The notes under the pieces are model-generated. The model made no database searches and was not told the DNA's origin. It saw only the letters and a list, made by a program, of their open reading frames with translations. From Planctomycetota bacterium (GTDB taxonomy: Bacteria > Planctomycetota > Phycisphaerae > Sedimentisphaerales > Anaerobacaceae), in assembly GCA_026386835.1 (NCBI GenBank), contig JAPLMV010000051.1:1-6771 (forward strand): 6,771 bases of DNA, given 5' to 3'. A program made the translations under genes and the position numbers. How positions within the stretch are numbered: position 1 is the stretch's first letter; every line of letters starts with the position of its first letter. Shown piece by piece: positions 1 through 4,626 of the stretch.

Positions 1-1
1 T

Positions 2-730
2 ATCCTTGTCGAAAAAATTACAGGGCAGGACAGAGCGACTTTATACATGCTGGCAGGAGTTACCGGAATCAGGCGGAAGGAATTATTGAGCCTTGTCTGG
101 GACGACATAAACCTGTCAGGCGATAATGCCTTTGTCCGCGTTCCGGCTTCACTTGCCAAAAACCATAAAGAAGCTCAGCAGCTTATACCCCCCGCTATGG
201 TTTTCATTTTAACAGCGTTAAAAGCATCTACAAGGCCGGCAGGCACGGACAGGGTATTTGTGGGCATCCGCAGGTCGATTGACACAGCAGAGCTTATCAA
301 GGGCGATTTAACGGCAGCGGGGATACCACTTAAAGACAGGGACGGAAACAAAATTTATTTTCACAGTCTGCGAAATTCCTATATTAGCTTTTTAGCGAAT
401 AGTCAAACACCTGCAAAAATTATTATGCAGTTAGCAAGACATTCAGACTTCAAATTGACTTTCAACACATACGCAAGAGCCTTTGAGAAAGCTGAAAAAA
501 AGGCAATAAATTGTCTGCCGAATTTTGGTGATTTTGTCTTGGCCACCAGCTTGGACAGTAACCGTATAAAACAGGAGATTTTTATAGATAACAGTAGACA
601 CCAAAACTCCAATTATGAATTGGAAACGGCGTTTCTACCAAAAAAAGAAATCGGGGCGAGAGGACTTGAACCTCCGACCTTTGGACCCCCAGTCCAACGC
701 GCTAGCCAAACTGCGCTACGCCCCGAATAA
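2..730 (+). CDS. Tyrosine recombinase/integrase, C-terminal catalytic part (5' end outside window)
   Basis: The frame is open from base 2, so the ATG at 47 is internal and the true start lies outside the window. The protein is the catalytic half of a phage-type (tyrosine) integrase, which cuts and rejoins DNA at att sites through a 3'-phosphotyrosine. Visible active-site residues are Arg in TGIRRKEL (71-73), His and Arg of HSLR (362-373), His of LARHSD (440-442) and the nucleophilic Tyr of TFNTYA (470-472), ten residues after that His as in the family. The domain ends near base 520. The remaining tail of about 70 residues looks unlike a folded domain, and its last 26 or so residues (GARGLEPPTF onward) are an antisense reading of the tRNA-Pro gene, with the stop 3 nt past the tRNA. 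This fits an element integrated at the tRNA 3' end, with the integrase next to the junction and the element extending left. The N-terminal arm and core-binding domains cannot be judged. Confidence 0.93.
   Translation: MLVEKITGQDRATLYMLAGVTGIRRKELLSLVWDDINLSGDNAFVRVPASLAKNHKEAQQLIPPAMVFILTALKASTRPAGTDRVFVGIRRSIDTAELIKGDLTAAGIPLKDRDGNKIYFHSLRNSYISFLANSQTPAKIIMQLARHSDFKLTFNTYARAFEKAEKKAINCLPNFGDFVLATSLDSNRIKQEIFIDNSRHQNSNYELETAFLPKKEIGARGLEPPTFGPPVQRASQTALRPE
608..635. repeat. Two adjacent palindromes beside the tRNA 3' end
   Basis: TCCAATTATGAATTGGA (608-624) has 7-bp arms around ATG, and GAAACGGCGTTTC (623-635) has 6-bp arms around one G. They overlap by two bases and sit 16-43 bp from the tRNA 3' end inside the non-domain tail of the integrase. 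Read on the minus strand they follow the tRNA and its T-run, so they could form part of a tRNA terminator. Read as DNA sites they could bind integrase or a directionality factor. The sequence does not decide between these. Confidence 0.5.
651..725 (-). tRNA. tRNA-Pro (anticodon GGG)
   Basis: The minus strand folds into a complete 75-nt cloverleaf. The 7-bp acceptor stem is CGGGGCG/CGCCCCG with discriminator A. The D arm is closed by GCGC/GCGC, the anticodon stem is TTGGA/TCCAA with loop CTGGGGG (anticodon GGG, reading CCC/CCU proline codons), the variable loop is AGGTC, and the T arm has the TTCAAGT loop. CCA is not encoded. A T-rich run follows the 3' end (640-650). The gene lies wholly inside the 3' end of the integrase frame on the other strand, so its 3' half is the likely attachment site. 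Confidence 0.97.
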
Positions 731-735
731 ATAAC

Positions 736-764
736 ATTCTAATACAAGGCGGTATGGAAAACAA
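736..764 (-). promoter_or_regulatory. Probable sigma-70-type promoter of tRNA-Pro
   Basis: On the minus strand, TTGTTT (759-764) and TAGAAT (736-741) are separated by exactly 17 nt. The -10 ends 10 nt before the mature tRNA 5' end, the usual short leader of a tRNA gene. It supports the view that the intact tRNA and its promoter belong to the chromosome on the right of the junction. Evidence is motif match only. Confidence 0.6.
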
Positions 765-829
765 GCATTTTTTAGTATGGCGTCGGGATGAGGTGCATCT
801 GCTGTTTGTAGGTGAAACTCCACTGTCGC

Positions 830-939
830 CAGCTCTCACCAGCTCACGTCAGCTCGCATCAGAGAACATCCAAACGCATTCAGAAACACTCCAAACTACA
901 TCCAAAGTACGCCCAAACACATCCAATCACACCCATCGA
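830..939. repeat. Degenerate tandem repeat, period 10-11 bp, about 11 units
   Basis: AGCTC recurs at 831, 841 and 851. The pattern then shifts to a CCAAA core at 870, 891, 902 and 913, with degenerate copies at 881, 923 and 933. The mean spacing is close to one DNA helical turn. The period breaks codon phase, which argues against the open frame at 754-996 being a gene. Confidence 0.75.
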
Positions 940-986
940 TTTTGCTTTAACTTTATTCATATAAAAGACTTAAGAATAAATTTAAC

Positions 987-1016
987 CACGGATTGACACG
1001 GATTTTCTCGGATTTT
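987..1016. repeat. Short tandem repeat, 3 x 10 bp (CACGGATTxx)
   Basis: Three consecutive 10-bp units begin at 987, 997 and 1007, with core CACGGATT (CTCGGATT in the last). The core resembles the GATT-ending units at 1341-1367 and 1373-1411. Confidence 0.75.
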
Positions 1017-1030
1017 TTTATTTTTAAGTA

Positions 1031-1102
1031 CCGCTCACTAACGTTCGCGGCTCTGTTATGCAAATTTCAAAGAGCGGGAGGCGCAGAAAAACTGCGTCCC
1101 TC
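1031..1102. repeat. Inverted repeats, including a strong hairpin (1076-1102)
   Basis: CCGCTC (1031-1036) is complementary to GAGCGG (1072-1077). Immediately after, bases 1076-1086 pair with 1092-1102 around an AAAAA loop, with 10 of 11 positions paired including two G-T wobbles. No U-run follows, so it is not a standard terminator. The two stems share bases 1076-1077. Confidence 0.6.
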
Positions 1103-1115
1103 TATAAAGGGGTGA

Positions 1116-1133
1116 ACCTGCGCGTTTGGTCGA
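1116..1133. repeat. 18-bp direct repeat, copy 1
   Basis: ACCTGCGCGTTTGGTCGA. A second copy at 1249-1266 differs at a single base (T to C). The copies are 133 bp apart and enclose the 9-bp array and an A/T-rich tract. Confidence 0.8.
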
Positions 1134-1143
1134 AAAAACCATT

Positions 1144-1171
1144 AACCGCAGAGAACGCCGAGAACGCAGAG
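1144..1171. repeat. Short tandem repeat, 3 units of about 9 bp (AACGCAGAG)
   Basis: Units end at 1153, 1162 and 1171 with consensus AACGCAGAG; the first carries an extra C. The unit differs by one base from the AACACAGAG-type array at 1652-1678. Confidence 0.75.
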
Positions 1172-1248
1172 AAGAGATAAATCCTTATTGGGTAAGGAGT
1201 AAGAGAATGTGAAAATTTTTTTATTTTTTTGGGATTTTGGTTGAGAGT

Positions 1249-1266
1249 ACCTGCGCGTTTGGCCGA
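1249..1266. repeat. 18-bp direct repeat, copy 2
   Basis: ACCTGCGCGTTTGGCCGA, identical to copy 1 at 17 of 18 positions. It is followed by a loosely repeated TCGCT/TCGCTC stretch at 1277-1300. Confidence 0.8.
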
Positions 1267-1340
1267 AGCCGTTTCTCGTCGCTGGTCGCTCGTAGATCGT
1301 ACGTTGAAAGAACAGGAGACATACTAATGGCGGATTTTAG

Positions 1341-1367
1341 ACAAGATTAACAGGATTGACAAGATTT
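1341..1367. repeat. Short tandem repeat, 3 x 9 bp (ACARGATTN)
   Basis: Three exact-length 9-bp units start at 1341, 1350 and 1359 with consensus ACARGATT plus one variable base. The next array starts six bases later. Confidence 0.8.
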
Positions 1368-1372
1368 TTTAG

Positions 1373-1411
1373 ACGCTGATTACGCGAGATTAGCGCAGAT
1401 TTACGCAGGTT
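1373..1411. repeat. Short tandem repeat, 4 units of 9-10 bp (ACGCAGATT-like)
   Basis: Four units begin at 1373, 1382, 1392 and 1402 around the core (A)CGC(A)GATT. The array abuts the nested inverted-repeat element that begins at 1412. Confidence 0.7.
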
Positions 1412-1529
1412 TTGTCGGCGGTTTGTCCTCGAAAAAATTTGCTTAAAAAAGCGAGCTTTTACCGCAAATTTTAACTCGGCCAAGATTGCATAAAAGAAAT
1501 GCAATCGGACTTAAAAGTCCAGCCGACAA
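1412..1529. repeat. Nested inverted-repeat element with three internal arms (structured RNA or MITE-like)
   Basis: The ends TTGTCGGC (1412-1419) and GCCGACAA (1522-1529) are perfect 8-bp inverted repeats. Inside are arm 1, AAAATTTGC (1434-1442) with GCAAATTTT (1464-1472), itself enclosing AAAAGC/GCTTTT (1447-1460). Arm 2 is GATTGCAT (1484-1491) with ATGCAATC (1499-1506) and a 7-nt loop. Arm 3 is GGACTT/AAGTCC (1507-1520). Arms 2 and 3 are directly adjacent and one base separates arm 3 from the closing stem. GGTT (1420-1423) can also pair with AACT (1473-1476). All stems of 8-9 bp are mismatch-free. No known RNA family or transposon was recognised, and the transcribed strand, if any, is unknown. 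Confidence 0.65.
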
Positions 1530-1570
1530 GAATAGTCGTTCGTGGGTGATATCTCGTATTGCGGGGTTGG

Positions 1571-1602
1571 ACGGTTGAACGGTGAAACGGTCGAACGGTA
1601 AA
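1571..1602. repeat. Short tandem repeat, 4 x 8 bp (ACGGTNRA)
   Basis: Four 8-bp units start at 1571, 1579, 1587 and 1595. Each begins ACGGT and ends with two or three variable bases, mostly A. Confidence 0.8.
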
Positions 1603-1651
1603 GAAGAGATTTTCAAATTCCAACTGCCAATTTAAGATGAAGAAATTTTGG

Positions 1652-1678
1652 CCACAGAGAACACAGAGGACTCAGAGA
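1652..1678. repeat. Short tandem repeat, 3 x 9 bp (ACACAGAGR)
   Basis: Three units start at 1652, 1661 and 1670, with consensus ACACAGAG plus a purine. It is the A-version of the AACGCAGAG array at 1144-1171. An A-rich stretch with a loose 10-bp rhythm (AAAATC, AAAATG) follows from 1681 to about 1735. Confidence 0.75.
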
Positions 1679-1764
1679 AAATTAAAAATCAAATATTAAA
1701 ATGCAAAATGACAAAGCAAAAATCAAAAATATTTTTTCAACAGCACCACGTCCTCTATTATTTA

Positions 1765-2559
1765 TTATTTTATGCCGTGCAACTTGGCCAAATGTTCGTC
1801 GAACGTATGGTAATTACGTTTACCTTGGGAGTGCCAGATTTTGCCCTCAATCGTATCGTCAATTCTCTTCTGCAAGTATGTGAACAAGCCCGCAAATCGA
1901 CTTTGGGATATCAAGTTAGTTCTGGCACCAAATTCTTTCTTCACGTCCCGGTGAATCATTGAAGGGTGGAATGGTCGACTGTCTTTGCCGGACTCAATTC
2001 CATGTTTGCGCCAATCTATATAACGGCCAATCAAGTACTCAACATACGGTTTCATTTCGATATTTGCCCCAATGGCATCCAACGGCTGAATCGATGGTAT
2101 GGATTTCTTAGTAATCTTGAGGGTGAGATTTTTCACCTGAATAGCCCCGGGACTATCAAAAATAACCTGAGCACCGCTATTGGCCTCGATATGCAAGGAA
2201 GAATCAATGAGTCGGCGGACTAAACTGGCATTATCTTGTGAAAGTTTGATATTTCCCGACTGTTCGTGTTTTCTTTTCATCTCTTGGAGTGCTTCAACTG
2301 TAAACTTATCTGATTGGCCATCTATGATGTCATGGTGAACGCTGCAAAGCAAGATAAGATTTTCGAAGCTATTGCGTTCCTTTTCGGTTTGATTCGGATC
2401 ATAGCGAAGACTATCAGGTCTTCTACCTTTTATATGACAAACCTTACCTGTTACAGGTCCTGTTTGCTGGACAAACGCTATATCACAATTTGGAAATGCG
2501 CAGATATTGTGGGACAAAGCAAATAAATGTTTAATGACACTATCCGAAGGATTTTTCAT
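1765..2559 (-). CDS. HNH endonuclease with uncharacterised C-terminal region
   Basis: The predicted protein has 264 residues. The N-terminal 80 residues carry an HNH (beta-beta-alpha-metal) nuclease motif: Cys20-x4-Cys25, CHIKGR with His42, then NLILLCSVHHDIID with Asn67, Cys72, His75, His76 and Asp80. The cysteines and Cys72/His75 look like a structural zinc site, and His42, Asn67 and His76 are the likely catalytic or metal residues. The next segment (FTVEALQEMKRKHE) is typical of this HNH group. Residues from about 100 on have no domain I recognise; a DNA-recognition or partner-binding role is a guess. The ATG at 2557-2559 is chosen because AGGAG lies 8 nt upstream. The gene starts 12 bp after the methyltransferase stop on the same strand, so the two are probably co-transcribed and translationally coupled. 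A restriction role is inferred from the domain and this neighbour; homing or another nuclease function is possible. Confidence 0.88.
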   Translation of the reverse strand: MKNPSDSVIKHLFALSHNICAFPNCDIAFVQQTGPVTGKVCHIKGRRPDSLRYDPNQTEKERNSFENLILLCSVHHDIIDGQSDKFTVEALQEMKRKHEQSGNIKLSQDNASLVRRLIDSSLHIEANSGAQVIFDSPGAIQVKNLTLKITKKSIPSIQPLDAIGANIEMKPYVEYLIGRYIDWRKHGIESGKDSRPFHPSMIHRDVKKEFGARTNLISQSRFAGLFTYLQKRIDDTIEGKIWHSQGKRNYHTFDEHLAKLHGIK

Positions 2560-2567
2560 AGATAGAA

Positions 2568-2574
2568 CTCCTTA
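2568..2574 (-). promoter_or_regulatory. Ribosome binding site of HNH gene overlapping methyltransferase stop
   Basis: The minus strand reads TAAGGAG: the TAA is the methyltransferase stop and AGGAG is the Shine-Dalgarno for the HNH ATG, with 8 nt between. This arrangement favours translational coupling, so that nuclease follows methyltransferase synthesis. Confidence 0.7.
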
Positions 2575-4080
2575 TGCCAGTTTATAAGCGATTTGTTCAT
2601 CGAGGATGTCCTTGACGGTAAGGGCAATAATGCTCTTGCCGGTCTTTTTGAAAAAGGCCTGTATCTCGCTCATCGCATCAGATGAAAAATCAAACGAAAC
2701 AAAAAAGCCTTTTGTGCGGTCTTCACGCATCATAACGGCCTCAAAGTTATCAATGTCGGGGCGGCCAACCTTGTCCTTCTGCTTGACCTGGATAGGATAC
2801 CAAACATCCATGAACTCAAGCTCTCCGGCCTGTTTCTTCGGCACGGCGGAAACGGGGTAAATACGGCCATCAATACCCATATCGCCGACCTGCGCTTTAT
2901 TTGGAATACCGCCAAGTGCGATAACTGCCCAGTTTTCAAATTCAAAAGGCGGAAGTTCACGGAGTTTCTTTTCCGACCACGGCAAATCTCGAACAACAAA
3001 GCCCCGGCCAATACGCCAGAGTTTATCATCTTCTTTCATACCGCAAACATCTCGCATCCGCTTTGCCATTACCCGGCAGGCAGTCGGCGAAATATCAATA
3101 CCTATCCATTGCCGGTTTAAATTTTCAGCGGCAACCAGAGCAGTACCACAACCGCAAAAGGCATCAAGAACAATGTCATTTTCATTTGAGCTTGCTTTGA
3201 TTATGCGGTCAAGAAGTGCAAGCGGTTTTTGGGTTGGATAGCCGAGTCGTTCAGATGATTGTGAACCTATAGCTGGAATGTCTGTCCAGATGTTATCCAA
3301 AGGCATCCCTTTATCTTCGTCCAGAAACTTTTTATATCTTGGCATATCACCTTTAGGTGGCCAATAGATAAGCCCCTTAGAGTCCATCTTGTCAAGTTCG
3401 GTTGGGGGTCGTATCCAATGACGATTTTTAGCCGTAACATCTATGCCCTTCCAAGGAAGCCCAGTTTCTCCATTTCGAGTTCCAGCACCAGTTAAGTCAG
3501 CTAACATAAAACGCTTGCCAGTTTCAGGATCAACCTGACGGTATGAACTTTCTATATGTTCATCTGAATAAGGTCGATTTTGGCGATTCCATGTAAAACT
3601 ATCTGAAAAGGTATAGAAAAAAATCGAATCGGTAATATGCCCATAACCGCGTGTGTCGCCATGTGCGGTTGTTCTTTTCCAAATAAGTTCTGTTTGAAAC
3701 TGGTTCTCTCCAAATATCTGATCAAGCATTTGCTTGACGTAGTGCGAGGCGTGCCAGTCGCAGTGGAAGTAGAACGAGCCGGTTTCCTTGAGGACGCGGT
3801 GGAGTTCTACGCAGCGGGGACGCATAAATTCGATATAGGCATGTGTTGAGGCGTGGCGGTCATCGAATGCGCGTTTTTCCTTTGTTTCGCCCCAGAAGAC
3901 TTCATAGTTTCGGTTGGAGTTGAAGGGTGGGTCGATATAAATAAGGTCGATGCAGTTATCGGGGAGTTTTTTTAGCTGTTCGAGGTTATCGCCGCAGTAG
4001 ATAACCCTTGTATCAAGAATCGCAGAGGGTTTGCCCGCAACTGTTGCCGTCTTTGCTTCCGCCGTTTTTTTCTTTGCCAT
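2572..4080 (-). CDS. Beta-class DNA methyltransferase fused to a C-terminal Mrr-like nuclease domain
   Basis: The predicted protein has 502 residues. It transfers methyl groups from S-adenosylmethionine to adenine N6 or cytosine N4 in DNA. Catalytic motif IV, DPPF, is at 50-53, preceding the SAM-binding motif I LDAFCGCGT (305-313) and motif II WIGIDIS (325-331): the beta-class order seen in type III Mod and CcrM-like enzymes. YPTQKP (281-286) precedes motif I. The intervening region (about 130-275) should hold target recognition. Residues 380-502 form a second domain with GDMGIDG (399-405, Asp404) and IQVKQK (430-435, Gln431-x-Lys433), the D...QxK core of Mrr-like PD-(D/E)xK nucleases. So modification and cleavage may reside in one chain. 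A TTG at 4114-4116 would add 12 residues, but MAKKKTAEAK at ATG 4078-4080 looks the natural start; neither has a strong Shine-Dalgarno (AGGGA lies about 15 nt upstream of the ATG). It probably leads an operon with the HNH gene. The target sequence is unknown. Confidence 0.9.
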   Translation of the reverse strand: MAKKKTAEAKTATVAGKPSAILDTRVIYCGDNLEQLKKLPDNCIDLIYIDPPFNSNRNYEVFWGETKEKRAFDDRHASTHAYIEFMRPRCVELHRVLKETGSFYFHCDWHASHYVKQMLDQIFGENQFQTELIWKRTTAHGDTRGYGHITDSIFFYTFSDSFTWNRQNRPYSDEHIESSYRQVDPETGKRFMLADLTGAGTRNGETGLPWKGIDVTAKNRHWIRPPTELDKMDSKGLIYWPPKGDMPRYKKFLDEDKGMPLDNIWTDIPAIGSQSSERLGYPTQKPLALLDRIIKASSNENDIVLDAFCGCGTALVAAENLNRQWIGIDISPTACRVMAKRMRDVCGMKEDDKLWRIGRGFVVRDLPWSEKKLRELPPFEFENWAVIALGGIPNKAQVGDMGIDGRIYPVSAVPKKQAGELEFMDVWYPIQVKQKDKVGRPDIDNFEAVMMREDRTKGFFVSFDFSSDAMSEIQAFFKKTGKSIIALTVKDILDEQIAYKLA

Positions 4081-4088
4081 AGACCAAT

Positions 4089-4116
4089 AGTCTAATCCCT
4101 GCCCAATAATTTGCAA
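4089..4116 (-). promoter_or_regulatory. Weak candidate promoter of methyltransferase-HNH operon
   Basis: On the minus strand TTGCAA (4111-4116) and TAGACT (4089-4094) are 16 nt apart, each matching four of six consensus positions. Transcription would begin almost at the ATG (4080), giving a leaderless or nearly leaderless mRNA, which would explain the poor Shine-Dalgarno. This is a low-information match. Confidence 0.25.
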
Positions 4117-4129
4117 GACTTATTGATAG

Positions 4130-4149
4130 ATTCCTGCTTTCGCAGGAAT
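4130..4149. repeat. REP-like palindrome (ATTCCTGC-TTTC-GCAGGAAT)
   Basis: Perfect 8-bp arms around a TTTC loop, followed by GACA. This is the widespread ATTCC...GGAAT-GAC repeat type whose reverse strand is often mis-annotated as a peptide containing SCESRNL. It sits 50 bp upstream of the methyltransferase ATG. Confidence 0.8.
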
Positions 4150-4323
4150 GACAAAAAGAGGAAATGTCAGGGCAAAATAGTCGCTGGTTTTGGTAGTTTC
4201 GTTGAATTCCAAGCAAGAATGCCTCAACGATGCCGGCAGGGGAATAAAATTAAAAATGCAATCTGCCTTCGGCGGACAAGAGTTCAAAATTGAGGAGTCG
4301 CTGCGCGACGGTTATTTTAGCGG

Positions 4324-4344
4324 ATGCCTCGACAGCCTCGGCAT
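4324..4344. repeat. Second REP-like element (ATGCC...GGCAT-GACG)
   Basis: ATGCC (4324-4328) and GGCAT (4340-4344) flank an 11-nt centre and are followed by GACG. The layout parallels the 4130-4149 repeat with T to G changes in the arm. The stem is only 5 bp, so this is suggestive. Confidence 0.45.
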
Positions 4345-4483
4345 GACGGGGCCACACGAAGAAACTACGTGGGCAAACCTGTCAAGTTGGCGTAGGGGGG
4401 TGGGTTTTTGTGCCAAAAATTGCATATTCGGGGGCTGGGAAATAAAATCGGCCTGGTGTAATTAAAACGTTATTATTTCATAA

Positions 4484-4498
4484 TTGTTTATAAAACAA
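4484..4498. promoter_or_regulatory. 15-bp palindrome upstream of sigma-54 promoter, candidate activator site
   Basis: TTGTTT-ATA-AAACAA has perfect 6-bp arms and is centred at about -82 from the predicted transcription start. Enhancer-binding proteins for sigma-54 usually bind dyad sites in the -80 to -150 range. A binding role is inferred from position and symmetry only. Confidence 0.4.
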
Positions 4499-4546
4499 GC
4501 AGTTAAGAGCAAATATGTCAACGGCCAGCGATACTTTTATAAAAAC

Positions 4547-4562
4547 TGGCACTTGCTTTGCA
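4547..4562 (+). promoter_or_regulatory. Sigma-54 (RpoN) -24/-12 promoter of groEL operon
   Basis: TGGCAC (4547-4552), five bases, then TTGCA (4558-4562) matches the consensus TGGCAC-N5-TTGCW at every defined position, including GG and GC ten bases apart. Transcription should start near 4573, leaving a leader of about 54 nt before the groEL ATG. It overlaps an inverted repeat CACATA/TATGTG (4561-4582) that spans the predicted start and might be an operator. No CIRCE repeat (TTAGCACTC-N9-GAGTGCTAA) and only a poor sigma-70 match (TTGCTT-N17-TTATGT from 4553) were found. Sigma-54 control of a chaperonin operon is known in Bradyrhizobium but is uncommon. Confidence 0.75.
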
Positions 4563-4626
4563 CATATGTTATAAATTATGTGAAAAATTAGCAGAAGTCT
4601 GTTTAAATTAGGTAAGGAGCGAAACA

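Larger units (their letters stand above)
731..1764. other. Gene-free, repeat-rich intergenic region
   Basis: About 1 kb without a credible gene. The short open frames here (754-996, 1648-1962) have no convincing Shine-Dalgarno or domain, and run through tandem repeats whose period is not a multiple of three. The region holds the tRNA promoter, at least eight short degenerate tandem arrays with periods of 8-11 bp, an 18-bp direct repeat, a strong hairpin at 1076-1102 and a nested inverted-repeat element at 1412-1529. A/T-rich tracts lie at 1216-1231 and 1681-1740. No clear rho-independent terminator for the HNH gene was seen at the right end. Confidence 0.8.
4081..4626. other. Divergent intergenic region with REP-like palindromes and groEL control sites
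   Basis: No credible gene lies between the divergent methyltransferase and groEL starts. The left part holds small palindromes: ATTCCTGC/GCAGGAAT (4130-4149), TCTGCC/GGCGGA (4262-4276), GTCGC/GCGAC (4297-4309) and ATGCC/GGCAT (4324-4344). G-runs follow at 4395-4404 and 4430-4439. The right part (4484-4626) is A/T-rich and holds the sigma-54 promoter and a 15-bp palindrome. Open frames here translate to REP-type junk such as SCESRNL on the minus strand. Confidence 0.75.

Noticed and set aside
754..996. 80-codon plus-strand open frame
   Set aside because: It overlaps the tRNA promoter, has no clear Shine-Dalgarno, and most of its length is a 10-11 bp tandem array and another short repeat that ignore codon phase.
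830..1680. CRISPR array
   Set aside because: Units are 8-11 bp with no spacers, far too short for CRISPR repeats, and no cas gene is nearby.
1648..1962. 104-codon plus-strand open frame
   Set aside because: It begins in the ACACAGAG repeat and A-rich tract and then runs antisense through the HNH gene; no domain is visible.
4114..4116. TTG start adding 12 residues to the methyltransferase
   Set aside because: It has no better Shine-Dalgarno and the added residues look non-coding; the downstream ATG gives a typical lysine-rich N-terminus.
4013..4216. 67-codon minus-strand frame containing SCESRNL
   Set aside because: The peptide is the translation of a REP-like palindrome, and the frame overlaps the methyltransferase start.
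4190..4465. 91-codon plus-strand frame upstream of groEL
   Set aside because: It translates palindromic repeats and G-runs, lacks a convincing ribosome binding site and resembles no family I know.
4081..4626. CIRCE (HrcA operator) upstream of groEL
   Set aside because: I looked for TTAGCACTC/GAGTGCTAA arms with a 9-nt spacer and found none; only the unrelated dyads reported above are present.
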